64,000 bases of DNA. Source: Gemmatimonas sp. (GTDB lineage Bacteria > Gemmatimonadota > Gemmatimonadetes > Gemmatimonadales > Gemmatimonadaceae). The notes under the pieces were generated by a model. It worked only from the letters and a program-made list of their open reading frames with translations. It did not search any database and had not been told where the DNA came from. Shown piece by piece: positions 49,755 through 59,289 of the stretch. Each line of letters begins with the position of its first letter. Positions within the stretch are counted from its first letter, which is position 1. The stretch is from positions 62,001 through 126,000 of the forward strand of contig NZ_JAPZSK010000010.1 in NCBI RefSeq assembly GCF_027531815.1, given 5' to 3'. Made by a program: the position numbers and the translations under genes.

Positions 49755-52271
49755 TCAGACGGCGCGGGCAAAATGGCCGCGCGTAAAGGCGTTGTTGAGC
49801 AGGCGGCGTGATGCGTGGACGTCGGGCTGTTCACCCGCGTCGAGCGCGTCGAGCGCCGAACGGTGGGCACGCGCCAACTCCCGAACCGGATCGCCCGGCA
49901 CGTTGAACACCATGTGGAAGCCGCGAATTCCCTGCGCCCAGAGCGCCGGGAAGAACTCGCTGGCCTCGATGGGGCGCGAGTGCAGCAGCCGGTTGCGGCA
50001 ATTGCTGTCGGTAGCCACCGCGAAAGTGTAGCCCGCCGGATCGGTGAGCGACACGTTGGTGTGCTTCTGCACACACAGGTCGCGACAGGTCGTGGGTTCG
50101 CGGTCGAAGGCCGCACTCAGCACGCAGTGCTCGATCGTCATCCCCTCCGGACGGCCGTACACCAGCACATCGAAGCCCTGCCCGCCCCACGGCGCCACCA
50201 GCTGCCCCAGCTCGTCGGTGGTGAGCTCGATGCTCGCCACCATACGCGGTACCCCCTGCTCGAAGAGCAGCGCGGCCGTGTGCTGGTTGAACACGTTCAC
50301 GGCGTAGTCGGCCACCACATCGTGCCCGGCGGCGCCGAACTCCGCCGCAAGCCCCAGATGGCCCGTGAGCAGTGGCAGCCCCAGACCGAACCACTTGGCC
50401 AGTCGGGCACGTTCCTCGGGACGCACAATGCTGGGGGTGCGCAAACGCAGCGCGACGCCCTCGGTGGCCAGCTCATCGCGCAGCGCCGTCACCCGCGCCA
50501 GTGGCGGCGCCGGATGACGCAGGAAGGGATCGAGCACGATCTCCGTGGCACCACCGGCCGCCGCCTCGCGCGCCTGCTCCACGTCGAACACCACGGCACG
50601 CAAGGCAAACCGGCCGGGCGTTGGCACCCGCGCGGCCACGGTGGCCTCAGGAACACGCGACACGCACTCGGCGATGCGCGCGCTGCGCACCGCTTCCTCG
50701 CTCATGCGCGCCCACCCCAGCTGCTGCTCGATCTGCTCGGTGGCTTCCTGCCGCAGGCGGTTGAGCTCACTCACCGGGAGAAAGAGCCCACTGGCCAGAC
50801 CGCTGATATCCACGGCGCCCAGCTTGAACGGGGTGCCCCCCAACCGTCCGAACTGCTCGCGCAGCTGCGTCATGTCGAGTGAGCGCTTGCTCGCCTGCGC
50901 CAACGACACGTCACCCCGCACCGTCACCTCGATGTGGCCGCAGCGCCACACCGTCTTGAGCGGACTTCCCGATTGCCCGAAGCAGCGCACGTCGAGCCGC
51001 TGCACGCCGACCCGCTCGGGAACCGCGACCGACGCGAATGACTGGCGCGCCGTGTCCATGAGGTGCGCATCGGTGGTCCGCACCACATGCCACCCCTCGG
51101 GGACGCGCGTCACCCGCGGCCCACTCTTCACCAGCACTGCCTGACGATGCACGCCCGCGCGCACCGACAGCGTACGCGCTTCGGCCACGGTCCCGCCCAG
51201 CGAGGCGCCGCTGTCACCGGCGGGCGCTTCGAAGCCCAGGCCATCACCAACGGACACAGGCCGCTGTACGTCGATGAGCAGCGCCGCGCCGTCCGCCCCG
51301 GTGACCACCCCAATGGGCAACCCGCGGTTGTCCGGCTGAGTGCGGGTGATGTACTCGCGCCCCTGTCGGCCACCGTACATGCCGCCCGTGTTGCCGCGGC
51401 TGAAGATCTGCACAAGCGGCTCCACCTCCTCCGGCGTGGGAGCACGGCCTGACTCCCCGCGCGCGATGCCATCGAGCCAGCCACGGTACGCCTTGGTGAC
51501 CGTGGCCACGTACTCCGGCTTCTTCTTGCGCCCTTCCACCTTGAGGCACCCCACCCCGAGTCGCGCGATCTCCTCGAGGTGATCGTGTGCCGCCAGATCC
51601 TTCGTGGAAATGAGGTAGCCGCGGTCGAGCGTGGCGCCGCTGGCTTCGTCGGTGAGCGTGTAATCCTTGCGGCACGACTGCGCGCATGACCCGCGATTGG
51701 CCGAGCGTTCGCTGATCATCCCCGACATGAAGCACTGTCCCGAGTACGAGATGCACAGCGCGCCATGCACGAACGTTTCGAGGCTCAGCTCCGGCACCTG
51801 CTCGCGAATGGCGCGAATGTCCTCGAGCGTGTTCTCGCGCGCCAGCACCACGCGTTCCACACCCAGCTGCTGCATGACCCGCGCACCGGACACGTCGTGC
51901 ACCGTCATCTGGGTGGAGCCGTGTACCTCGAGCTGCGGGTACACCTGCTGGATGAGCCGCACCACGCCCAGATCCTGCACGATGGCCGCATCGATGCCAC
52001 GATCGATGCACTCCCCGAGGTACAGCAGTGCCTCGGGGAGTTCGTGCGGCTTGATGAGCACGTTGAAGGTGAGATACACCCGCACCCCGCGCGCATGCGC
52101 GATGGCGCACGCCTGCCCCAGTTCGTCGAGCGTGAGCTGCGCCCCCTCGTCGCGCGCGTTGTACATGGACGCGCCGAGATACACGGCATTGGCGCCGTTC
52201 GCGACGGCAGCGCGAACGGCATCGATGGTGCCGGCAGGGGCGAGCAGTTCAGGAACGGAAGAACGGGCCAT
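49755..52271 (-). CDS. Peptidase U32-family protein, long form (probable RNA hydroxylation enzyme)
   Basis: This 838-residue protein starts MARSSVPELLAPAG, the U32 beginning, at the ATG at 52271. The first half carries the U32 signature with Cys173, 180, 196 and 200 in ETFVHGALCISYSGQC and ANRGSCAQSC, likely metal or Fe-S ligands. A middle region with beta structure follows. The last 250 residues form a second U32-like half (VFDVEQAREAAAGGATEIVLD onward) with its own late Cys residues. Relatives RlhA and TrhP hydroxylate rRNA or tRNA bases, and older protease names are doubtful. It is longer than either. Neighbours do not reveal the target. Confidence 0.85.
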   Translation of the reverse strand: MARSSVPELLAPAGTIDAVRAAVANGANAVYLGASMYNARDEGAQLTLDELGQACAIAHARGVRVYLTFNVLIKPHELPEALLYLGECIDRGIDAAIVQDLGVVRLIQQVYPQLEVHGSTQMTVHDVSGARVMQQLGVERVVLARENTLEDIRAIREQVPELSLETFVHGALCISYSGQCFMSGMISERSANRGSCAQSCRKDYTLTDEASGATLDRGYLISTKDLAAHDHLEEIARLGVGCLKVEGRKKKPEYVATVTKAYRGWLDGIARGESGRAPTPEEVEPLVQIFSRGNTGGMYGGRQGREYITRTQPDNRGLPIGVVTGADGAALLIDVQRPVSVGDGLGFEAPAGDSGASLGGTVAEARTLSVRAGVHRQAVLVKSGPRVTRVPEGWHVVRTTDAHLMDTARQSFASVAVPERVGVQRLDVRCFGQSGSPLKTVWRCGHIEVTVRGDVSLAQASKRSLDMTQLREQFGRLGGTPFKLGAVDISGLASGLFLPVSELNRLRQEATEQIEQQLGWARMSEEAVRSARIAECVSRVPEATVAARVPTPGRFALRAVVFDVEQAREAAAGGATEIVLDPFLRHPAPPLARVTALRDELATEGVALRLRTPSIVRPEERARLAKWFGLGLPLLTGHLGLAAEFGAAGHDVVADYAVNVFNQHTAALLFEQGVPRMVASIELTTDELGQLVAPWGGQGFDVLVYGRPEGMTIEHCVLSAAFDREPTTCRDLCVQKHTNVSLTDPAGYTFAVATDSNCRNRLLHSRPIEASEFFPALWAQGIRGFHMVFNVPGDPVRELARAHRSALDALDAGEQPDVHASRRLLNNAFTRGHFARAV

Positions 52272-52303
52272 CCCTGAATGATAATGGGGGCCGGAACTCC
52301 CGT

Positions 52304-52447
52304 TCAGCGCTTCAGGAACCGCAGCAGGAAGGCGGTGGCGACGAGGACAATCCCCACCCAGCGCAGCCACTCCCGCCCCGTCTGCTGGGCAAAGGTAAAG
52401 GCGATCACCCCGAAGCAGATGAGTGCCACCCGCAATCGCACAATCAT
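52304..52447 (-). CDS. 47-residue membrane protein
   Basis: A very short gene starts at the ATG at 52447, which overlaps the TGA of the AtuA-like small gene as ATGA (52444-52447), the junction used by most genes here. The protein (M-I-V-R-L-R-V-A-L-I-C-F-G-V-I-A-F) has two hydrophobic helices, about 4-19 and 30-42, with a short polar turn containing Q-Q-T-G-R-E. It ends in a basic L-L-R-F-L-K-R. It lies 32 bases before the U32 gene. No family is recognised and its function is unknown. Confidence 0.6.
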   Translation of the reverse strand: MIVRLRVALICFGVIAFTFAQQTGREWLRWVGIVLVATAFLLRFLKR

Positions 52448-52797
52448 GCGGCGGCCGGCAACCCCAGCGCCCTGGCCTCAGCCTCGGGCACGTCGATCAC
52501 CATCCGCAACAGCGCCGTGGAATACACCTTCCCCTGCGCATCGGTCTTGAGCGACAGCGTGCCGCCGCCATCGAGCGCGCCGTGCAGAAGAAAGTTGAGT
52601 GCCCCCAGATTGGGCAGCTCGAAGCGCACCACATCGCCGGTGAGCTGCCCGGTGAAGTGCGCGGTCACCGCATCGCGGGTGACGTACTTCTCCAGCACGG
52701 GATACCACTCCGGCCGCAGGGCGATGAGCCCCACATTGGCGGTATCACCCTTGTCGCCGCTGCGCGCGTGCGCGATGTCGAGCAAACGAACGTTCAT
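52444..52797 (-). CDS. AtuA-like C-terminal (ferredoxin-fold) domain protein
   Basis: This 117-residue protein matches the small C-terminal domain found fused or next to AtuA-type proteins (LLDIAHARSGDKGDTANVGLIAL at the start, GALNFLLHGALDGG later). The ATG at 52797 is favoured because a GGAG lies eight bases upstream. A GTG at 52806, overlapping the preceding stop as GTGA, is the alternative. In many genomes this domain is joined to the larger AtuA domain, but here it is a separate gene directly after it. The reaction is unknown. Confidence 0.85.
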   Translation of the reverse strand: MNVRLLDIAHARSGDKGDTANVGLIALRPEWYPVLEKYVTRDAVTAHFTGQLTGDVVRFELPNLGALNFLLHGALDGGGTLSLKTDAQGKVYSTALLRMVIDVPEAEARALGLPAAA

Positions 52798-52802
52798 GTG
52801 GT

Positions 52803-54182
52803 TCACTCCACGATGCGGACAGCGGTGGAAACGGCGCGCTTGTCCAGCAGCGCCGGCCAGTAGGCCACGATTTCCTCGACCTTCGGGCGCCCGCCGGCGA
52901 AGCCGGTCACGCTCGGCGGACCGTTCAGGACGAGGGGCGCGATCTCCCGCGTGAAGCGCTCCACGGCGGCGCGATCCCCGCCACGCACGCCAATGCGATA
53001 CTGCACCTCGGGGGCATCGCGGCCGTCACCCGCGAGGGCGCCATGCGTCGAGGTAGCCCCCACGAATTCGCTCAGTACCTGGTCGAAGCGCAGGCCAAGC
53101 CGATCGAGTCGCTCGCGCAGCACGCGATCGGCGAGCTGCGCCTTTTCCATCGCGTCGGGCCAGGCATACACGAGCGACCCCACCGCCTTGAAGCCGGCGC
53201 GGTAGGCAATGGACACCTTGAGGAACGGCGTCGGCGGCCCGCCGGTGATGCCATGTACCTTCACGCGATTCTCGCCATCGGCCGCAAGCCGGATGCTGGT
53301 GAAGTCGGCCACCACATCGGGGGTGATGTACGCGTGCGGATCGCCCATCTCGTACACGAGCTGCTCCGTGACGCTGGGTACGCTCACGCGGCCACCGGTG
53401 CCCGGATGCTTGGTGATGGTGAACGTGCCGTCGGCGCGTGCTTCCGCGATGGGATAGCCCACGTTGGCCAGGTCGGGAATGGTGCGCCACTCGTGCAGGC
53501 AGTTGCCGCCGCTGCACTGGGCGCCGCACTCCAGGATGTGACCGGCGACAATACCGGCCGCGAGCCGGTGCCAGTCGTCGGCCGCCCAGCCGAACTCGTG
53601 GCGCAGCGGCGCCATGGTGAGTGCCGTGTCCGTACTGCGGCCGGTCACCACCACGTTGGCGCCCAGCTGCAGCGCCTCCACGATGGGCGTGGACCCGATG
53701 TAGGCATTGGCGGACAGGACGCGATCGCGGATACCGGCGAGCGGTTCACCGGTGTCCATGTTCTTGAGCTCGTGCCCCTCGGCAAGCAGGGTGTCGAGGC
53801 GGTCGAGGATATCATCACCCGTGACCACACCGATGCGGATCTTGCCGCGCACCCCGTGCTTCGAGGCCGCCTCGAGCACGGCCTCGGCGCACGCCATGGG
53901 ATTCACCCCGCCGGCGTTGGCAATGACCTTCACGCCGCGTTCGGCCACGGCGGGGAAGACACTCTCCATGGCGCCGATGAAGTCACGGGCGTAGCCCATG
54001 CGCGGGTCGCGCTCCTTCTGCTTCTGCACGATCGACATCGTGACTTCGGCGAGGTAGTCGAGCATCAGGTAGTCCACCGGACCACCTTCCACCTGACGCC
54101 GAGGCGCCTCGAGCCAGTCCCCCCAGAAGCCCTGGCCACTGGCGACCCGAACCACCTTGTCCTGCGCTGCGTCCGACATCAT
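52803..54182 (-). CDS. AtuA-like (DUF1446) family protein
   Basis: This 459-residue protein belongs to the acyclic-terpene-utilisation AtuA family (DUF1446), recognisable from [62 protein letters not shown] and [10 protein letters not shown]. AtuA is encoded with acyl-CoA carboxylases in the Pseudomonas citronellol pathway, but its reaction is unproven. Here it directly follows a carboxyltransferase gene with a 4-base overlap (54179-54182). This suggests a shared acyl-CoA pathway rather than terpene use in particular. Confidence 0.85.
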   Translation of the reverse strand: MMSDAAQDKVVRVASGQGFWGDWLEAPRRQVEGGPVDYLMLDYLAEVTMSIVQKQKERDPRMGYARDFIGAMESVFPAVAERGVKVIANAGGVNPMACAEAVLEAASKHGVRGKIRIGVVTGDDILDRLDTLLAEGHELKNMDTGEPLAGIRDRVLSANAYIGSTPIVEALQLGANVVVTGRSTDTALTMAPLRHEFGWAADDWHRLAAGIVAGHILECGAQCSGGNCLHEWRTIPDLANVGYPIAEARADGTFTITKHPGTGGRVSVPSVTEQLVYEMGDPHAYITPDVVADFTSIRLAADGENRVKVHGITGGPPTPFLKVSIAYRAGFKAVGSLVYAWPDAMEKAQLADRVLRERLDRLGLRFDQVLSEFVGATSTHGALAGDGRDAPEVQYRIGVRGGDRAAVERFTREIAPLVLNGPPSVTGFAGGRPKVEEIVAYWPALLDKRAVSTAVRIVE

Positions 54183-55795
54183 TCGCCTCCGACGGCCGGC
54201 ATCGGCGGCAGCACGAAGGCGCCGAGATGCGGACCGCGATTCTGGTTGGCTGCGCGCAAGGCCATCGCGAGCAGATCACGGGTGTCTTCAGGGTAGACAA
54301 TGGTGTCCACGAATCCGCGGGCCGCCGCGTAGCGCGCGTCAAGCTGCTGCTCGTAGTCGGCCCGCATCGCGTCCACGGCCTCGAGCACCTCGGGGGTCGG
54401 CATGTCGCCCGCCTTCTTGGCCGCGTCCAGGGCCGGACCATGTACGGCCTGTACGGCGGCCTCACCTTCCATCACCGCCATGCGCCCCGTGGGCCAAGAG
54501 AAGATGAAATCCGGGTCGAAGCCCTGCCCGGCCATGGCGTAGTAGCCGGCGCCGCTGGCGTGATTTACCGTGAGCACGATCTTGGGGACGCGCGCGCACG
54601 CCATGGCTTCCACGAAATGGGCGCCGGCGCGGATGATCCCGTCGTGTTCGGCGTCCGGCCCCACCATGAAGCCGGAGACGTCCTGCACGAAAAGAATGGG
54701 GAGTCCCTGCTTGTCGCAGCGTTCGATGAAGTACGCGACCTTCTCCGCGCTTTCCGCGTAGATGATGCCGCCAAAACGCGGACGCTCGCCGGGACGCCCC
54801 TTGATGAGTCCACGCTGGTTGGCAATGACCCCCACGTGAATCCCCTCGATGCGCGCGTCCCCGCAGATCATCTCCTTGGCCAGATTCGGCTGGAACTCAT
54901 CCAGGGCGCCGTCGTCGAGGACCGTGCGCAGGAGGGCATGCATGTCGTACTGCATGCGGTGATCGGCCGGGAGCAGGTGGTACAACGAGGAGGGCGGCTC
55001 GGCCGGCGGGCGCCAGGTCGTCGCCGCCTGCTGCTGCGGACGCGGCAGCCGCGCCACGAGTTCGCGCAGCTTGTCGAGGCACGACGGGTCGTCGTCAAGA
55101 GCGTAGTGCGCGACGCCGGAGATCTCGGTGTGGGTGACGGCGCCCCCCAACGTTTCGCCGTCCACCGATTGCCCGGTGGCCCCCTTCACGAGATTCGGAC
55201 CGCCGAGCCCCATGAACGACGTGCCCTTCACCATGAGGATCACATCGCTCAAGGCGGGGAGATAGGCGCCGCCGGCCACGCACTGCCCCATCACCGCGGC
55301 GAACTGCGGGATGCGCAGGTACCGGCGCATGATGGAGTTGTAGTAAAAGATGCGCGCCGCGCCGTACTGCCCGGGGAACACACCACCCTGATACGGCAGA
55401 TTCACGCCCGCCGAATCCACGAGGTAGATGATCGGGATCCGGCAGCGCATGGCCACTTCCTGGGCGCGCAGGATCTTCGTGATGGTCTCGGGCCACCACG
55501 AACCGGCCTTGACGGTGGCGTCGTTGGCCACCACCACCACTTCGCGCCCCTCGACCATGGCGATGCCCGTGATGACGCCGGCGCCCGGCGCCTGACCGTC
55601 GTAACGATCATGGGCCACGAGCAGGCCGATTTCGAGGAATGTCGTGTTCGGATCGGCCAGACGTTCCACGCGCTCACGCGCGGCGAGCTTCCCCTGCTTG
55701 TGCTGCTTTTCGATCTTGTCCGGGCCGCCGCCTAAACGCAGGCGGGCCTCCAGCGCGCGGATGTCGTCGGCGAGCTGGCGCAGTCGTGAACTCAC
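54179..55795 (-). CDS. Acyl-CoA carboxylase carboxyltransferase (beta) subunit
   Basis: This 538-residue carboxyltransferase moves carboxyl from biotin to an acyl-CoA. It shows [20 protein letters not shown] near the N-terminus, [16 protein letters not shown], and the second-half [24 protein letters not shown] segment. The family includes propionyl-, methylcrotonyl- and geranyl-CoA carboxylases. The insert between its two halves and its AtuA neighbour fit the methylcrotonyl/geranyl-like group more than PccB, but the substrate is not certain. The start is GTG at 55795. The biotin carboxylase subunit is not in this window. Confidence 0.9.
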   Translation of the reverse strand: MSSRLRQLADDIRALEARLRLGGGPDKIEKQHKQGKLAARERVERLADPNTTFLEIGLLVAHDRYDGQAPGAGVITGIAMVEGREVVVVANDATVKAGSWWPETITKILRAQEVAMRCRIPIIYLVDSAGVNLPYQGGVFPGQYGAARIFYYNSIMRRYLRIPQFAAVMGQCVAGGAYLPALSDVILMVKGTSFMGLGGPNLVKGATGQSVDGETLGGAVTHTEISGVAHYALDDDPSCLDKLRELVARLPRPQQQAATTWRPPAEPPSSLYHLLPADHRMQYDMHALLRTVLDDGALDEFQPNLAKEMICGDARIEGIHVGVIANQRGLIKGRPGERPRFGGIIYAESAEKVAYFIERCDKQGLPILFVQDVSGFMVGPDAEHDGIIRAGAHFVEAMACARVPKIVLTVNHASGAGYYAMAGQGFDPDFIFSWPTGRMAVMEGEAAVQAVHGPALDAAKKAGDMPTPEVLEAVDAMRADYEQQLDARYAAARGFVDTIVYPEDTRDLLAMALRAANQNRGPHLGAFVLPPMPAVGGE

Positions 55796-55799
55796 GCGC

Positions 55800-56213
55800 T
55801 TATGCGTCCTGTTGTTCGCGTGTGGCGAACCACTCGCGGATGTAGTCTACCAGCTCCTGGGTGCTGGTCCCGGGGCCGAAGAGGCGCGCCACGCCACGCG
55901 CCTGGAGCGCGTCCATGTCTTCCTTGGGGATGATGCCGCCGCCGGTCAGCAGAATGTCGTCGCGGCCCGCTTCGAGCAGAAGATCTCGTACGCGCGGGAA
56001 GAGCGTCATGTGCGCACCGGAGAGGATGGATAGGCCCACCACATCCACGTCCTCCTGCACGGCCGCGGTGGCGATCATCTCGGGCGTCTGATGGAGGCCG
56101 GTGTAGATCACTTCCATGCCGGCATCACGCAGCGCGGCTGCCACTACCTTGGCGCCGCGATCGTGTCCGTCGAGGCCAGGCTTGGCCACCAGCACGCGAA
56201 TGGGTCGGGTCAT
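55800..56213 (-). CDS. Acyl-CoA mutase small subunit (B12-binding)
   Basis: This 137-residue protein is a free-standing cobalamin-binding domain. It has Asp15-x-His17-x-x-Gly20 in [10 protein letters not shown], with His17 as the lower cobalt ligand, then GLSILSGAH and the LLTGGGIIP segment. It should pair with the large subunit encoded at 57595-59289 to form a split B12-dependent mutase. The ATG at 56213 gives the family start. It lies four bases before the carboxyltransferase gene. It is separated from the large subunit gene by the methyltransferase and BLUF genes. Confidence 0.93.
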   Translation of the reverse strand: MTRPIRVLVAKPGLDGHDRGAKVVAAALRDAGMEVIYTGLHQTPEMIATAAVQEDVDVVGLSILSGAHMTLFPRVRDLLLEAGRDDILLTGGGIIPKEDMDALQARGVARLFGPGTSTQELVDYIREWFATREQQDA

Positions 56214-56289
56214 CGGGTCGGAGAATCGGAGGGACCTGCAGGAGGCGGGGCGGAACGCGAGTCCGAGCTGCACCAACGTCGGAAAATAC

Positions 56290-57045
56290 TCACCCGTCCT
56301 TGCGAGCCACCAGCATCATCTCGCTGGACTTCCGGTGTAGCGGGCGAGGGCTCCACGAGTCGAAGGCCTGCTCCACCACGAGCCCTACGTCGCGCATGCG
56401 GCTGGCGAGCTCGGAGGCTGTGTACAGGCGGATTCGGTGCGACCGTTCGCCGTGTCCCTTCGGGCCACGCCAGGTGGAGGTGATCTCGAGGAAGCCGGAA
56501 AGCGGGTCGAAGTGGCGCTCCTGTCCGAACATCGTGCCGTCGGCACTGCTCCACCAGTCGCGCGACAGGAATTTCGCCATCACACCGTCACGGGCGCCGC
56601 CGTGCCAGACCAGCACGCCACCGGGCTTGAGGACGCGCGCGAACTGGGCCAAGACGCGCAAATCGTCCTGTGGCTCGTCGAAAAACCCGAACGAGGTGAA
56701 CAGGTTCACCACGGCATCGAAGCGGCCCGACCAGCGCCCCGGGAGTGCGCGCATGTCGCCCTGGATATAGCGAAGCGTCGTGCCGGTGCCGCGCGCCCTG
56801 GCCTGATTGAGCAGGGTGGCTGAGTAATCGAGGGCGTCCACATTGAACCCCGCCTCAGCCAGAAGGTGGGCATGCCGCCCCTGGCCACAGGGGCAGTCCA
56901 GCACGCGAGCCCCTGAGGGAAGGGCCAGCACCTCGAGGAGCCGCGCCACCTCGCGGCGGTCCTGCCCAAGGTCGAACAGCGGTTCGTACTCGTGCAGGTA
57001 CTGCTGATCGAACTGGGTGGCCCACCAAGGGCTATTGCTGTGCAT
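56290..57045 (-). CDS. SAM-dependent methyltransferase (class I)
   Basis: This 251-residue protein has a SAM-binding motif I ([19 protein letters not shown]) and a later [15 protein letters not shown] segment. The substrate is unknown. The ATG at 57045 gives a protein starting M-H-S-N-S-P-W-W, and longer frames upstream would run into the divergent BLUF gene region. It is the first gene of a run with the B12-binding subunit, carboxyltransferase and AtuA genes. The relation may be only positional. Confidence 0.85.
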   Translation of the reverse strand: MHSNSPWWATQFDQQYLHEYEPLFDLGQDRREVARLLEVLALPSGARVLDCPCGQGRHAHLLAEAGFNVDALDYSATLLNQARARGTGTTLRYIQGDMRALPGRWSGRFDAVVNLFTSFGFFDEPQDDLRVLAQFARVLKPGGVLVWHGGARDGVMAKFLSRDWWSSADGTMFGQERHFDPLSGFLEITSTWRGPKGHGERSHRIRLYTASELASRMRDVGLVVEQAFDSWSPRPLHRKSSEMMLVARKDG

Positions 57046-57157
57046 CCGGAGACGGTAGATACTGGGACGAAGCCGCACAAGCCGTATGCCCCCGGCACCT
57101 TGGCGCGGATCGCTGCCACGCCCCCGGGGCCGACCCTTCCTCGTTGCATCGGATCCT

Positions 57158-57598
57158 GTGCCCACCATCCGCCTCGTCTATTCCAGTGCTGCCGCCGGCG
57201 GCATGACTTACTCCACCCTGGTCGACATCATGAGTCAGGCGCACACGCGCAACATGGCTCAGGGCATCACCGGCATCCTCTGTTACGGTTCCGGGCAGTT
57301 TCTGCAGGCCCTCGAGGGAGAGCGCGCCGCGGTCACGGCGCTCTACCACCGCATCGCCGTGGATCGGCGCCACGACGACTGTCAGCTCATGTCGGTGGAC
57401 GAGATCGCGTCCCGCGCCTTCCCGGAGTGGACCATGAAGGTCGTGAACTGGGAAGACGGGGATATGGCGCGCCGGCGTACCATGCTGCAGGCGGATACCG
57501 GATCGGAAGTATTCGCGCCCAGTGCCATGACGGCGACACAGGCGTCGGCCTTCCTGATGCACCTCGCCGAACTGGAGCGCGAGCTGGCGGGCGACTAG
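57158..57598 (+). CDS. BLUF-domain blue-light photoreceptor
   Basis: This 146-residue protein is a single BLUF domain plus about 50 C-terminal residues. All five flavin-pocket residues are present at the spacing of AppA: Tyr8, Asn32, Gln50, Trp91, Met93. The core [19 protein letters not shown] is clear. The GTG at 57158 gives the typical start (P-T-I-R-L-V-Y-S-S); an ATG at 57086 is open but adds residues with no match. BLUF proteins bind FAD and signal through a partner, and no output domain is fused here. It is on the plus strand. Its stop overlaps the end of the opposing mutase gene by four bases. Confidence 0.9.
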   Translation: MPTIRLVYSSAAAGGMTYSTLVDIMSQAHTRNMAQGITGILCYGSGQFLQALEGERAAVTALYHRIAVDRRHDDCQLMSVDEIASRAFPEWTMKVVNWEDGDMARRRTMLQADTGSEVFAPSAMTATQASAFLMHLAELERELAGD

Positions 57599-59289
57599 AA
57601 GAACACGGGTTCGCGATACGCGCCGAACACGTCTTCGAGCGCGGCACGAATCTCGTACAGCGTGCAGTACGAGCGTGCGCACTCGAGGATGTGCGGGACC
57701 ACGTTCTCCGTGCCGCGCGCCGCTGCGCGCAGTGCCTCGAGGTTCTGCAGGCACCGCGCGTTGTCGCGCGACGCGCGCAGCGCCGCCATCTTGACCCGCT
57801 GCTCGTCCTCGGCCTGCTGCCCGATGCGAAGAATGGGGATGGTGAGTTCCGGCTCCTCAGTGACGAACTCGTTCACCCCGACCACGAGCTTGCGGCGCTG
57901 CTCGATCTCCCACTGCTGCCTTGCCGCACTCTCGGCTATGCGCTTCTGGAACCACCCGTCTTCGAGCCCCTTCACCACCCCACCGATCTCGTCGATCTGC
58001 GCGAAGAGCTGCTCGGCTTCCCGCTCGAGCTGGTCGGTGAGCGCCTCCACATAGTACGACCCACCGAGCGGATCCATGACGTTCGGCACCCCGGTCTCGA
58101 AGGCCAGAATCTGCTGCGTGCGCAGCGCCACCTGCACGGCGCCCTCGGTGGGGAGCGACAGCGTCTCGTCCATGGAGTTGGTGTGCAGCGACTGCGTGCC
58201 GCCCAGCACCGCGGCGAGCGCCTGATACGCCACCCGCACCACGTTGTTCATCGGCTGCTGCGCGGTCAGCGTCACCCCGGCGGTCTGCGAGTGGAAGCGC
58301 ATCATCCACGAGCGCGGATTCTTGGCGCCGTACCGCTCCTTGAGGTGCCGCGCCCAGATGCGGCGGGCAGCGCGCAGCTTGGCGATCTCCTCGAAGAAGT
58401 CGTTGTGGATATCCCAGAAGAATGACAACCGCGGCGCAAACTCATCCACGTCGAGGCCGCGCGCGATGCCGCGCTCCACGTAGGTGAAACCATCGGCAAG
58501 CGTGAACGCCAGCTCCTGGGCCGCCGTGGACCCCGCCTCGCGGATGTGGTAGCCGGAAATGGAGATGGTATTCCAGTTGGGCGCGTGCTGGGCGCACCAC
58601 TCGAATCCGTCAACGATGAGGCGCAGGGCGGGTTCAATGGGAAAGCACCAGGCGTGCTGCGCCATGTACTCCTTGAGGATGTCGTTCTGCACGGTCCCCT
58701 GGAGCTTCGCTGCATCCACGCCCTGCTTTTCGGCGGCGGCAATGTAGAAGCACAGCAGAATGATCGCCGGCCCGTTGATCGTCATGCTCGTGGAGACCTT
58801 GTCGAGGGGGATCCCCTCGAAGAGCGTCTCCATGTCGGCCAGTGACGAAATGGCCACCCCGCACTTCCCCACTTCCCCCTCAGAGCGCGGATGGTCGCTG
58901 TCGTAGCCCATCAGCGTGGGGAAGTCGAATGCCACCGAGAGGCCGGTCTGCCCCTGCGAGAGCAGGAACTTGTAGCGCTGGTTCGTTTCCCGGGCCGTGC
59001 CGAAGCCGGCAAACTGCCGCATCGTCCACAGCTTGCCGCGGTATCCCGTGGGATGAATGCCGCGCGTATACGGCCACGCTCCCGGCGTCTCGAAGGCGGT
59101 ACCCGCGGAATTCTCGAGATCCAGCGCCGTGTACAGCGGTGGCACCTCCTGCGCGGAGTTGGTGTACGCAATGTGCCGCGTCCGCCCGCCGTCGTACTGC
59201 TCACGCCACCGCGCCACTTCCTGCCGCAAGGTGTCGAGCTCCTGCTGCTGCTGACGTACGACGTCTTCGAGTTCGCGAACCGTGGTCAT
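57595..59289 (-). CDS. icmA: B12-dependent acyl-CoA mutase large subunit, isobutyryl-CoA-mutase-like
   Basis: This 564-residue TIM-barrel subunit uses adenosylcobalamin for carbon-skeleton rearrangement and lacks its own B12 domain. The substrate-recognition positions are Phe93 (in [10 protein letters not shown]) and Gln211 (in [12 protein letters not shown]). They correspond to Tyr89 and Arg207 of P. shermanii methylmalonyl-CoA mutase and to Phe80 and Gln198 of isobutyryl-CoA mutase. It should therefore convert isobutyryl-CoA and butyryl-CoA rather than methylmalonyl-CoA. The His in [11 protein letters not shown] is present. The N-terminal 30 residues are a coiled coil. The start overlaps the meaB-like stop (59286-59289). 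Confidence 0.88.
   Translation of the reverse strand: MTTVRELEDVVRQQQQELDTLRQEVARWREQYDGGRTRHIAYTNSAQEVPPLYTALDLENSAGTAFETPGAWPYTRGIHPTGYRGKLWTMRQFAGFGTARETNQRYKFLLSQGQTGLSVAFDFPTLMGYDSDHPRSEGEVGKCGVAISSLADMETLFEGIPLDKVSTSMTINGPAIILLCFYIAAAEKQGVDAAKLQGTVQNDILKEYMAQHAWCFPIEPALRLIVDGFEWCAQHAPNWNTISISGYHIREAGSTAAQELAFTLADGFTYVERGIARGLDVDEFAPRLSFFWDIHNDFFEEIAKLRAARRIWARHLKERYGAKNPRSWMMRFHSQTAGVTLTAQQPMNNVVRVAYQALAAVLGGTQSLHTNSMDETLSLPTEGAVQVALRTQQILAFETGVPNVMDPLGGSYYVEALTDQLEREAEQLFAQIDEIGGVVKGLEDGWFQKRIAESAARQQWEIEQRRKLVVGVNEFVTEEPELTIPILRIGQQAEDEQRVKMAALRASRDNARCLQNLEALRAAARGTENVVPHILECARSYCTLYEIRAALEDVFGAYREPVFF

Noticed and set aside
57595-59289. Methylmalonyl-CoA mutase as the specific name
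   Set aside because: The two diagnostic substrate residues are Phe and Gln, not Tyr and Arg.
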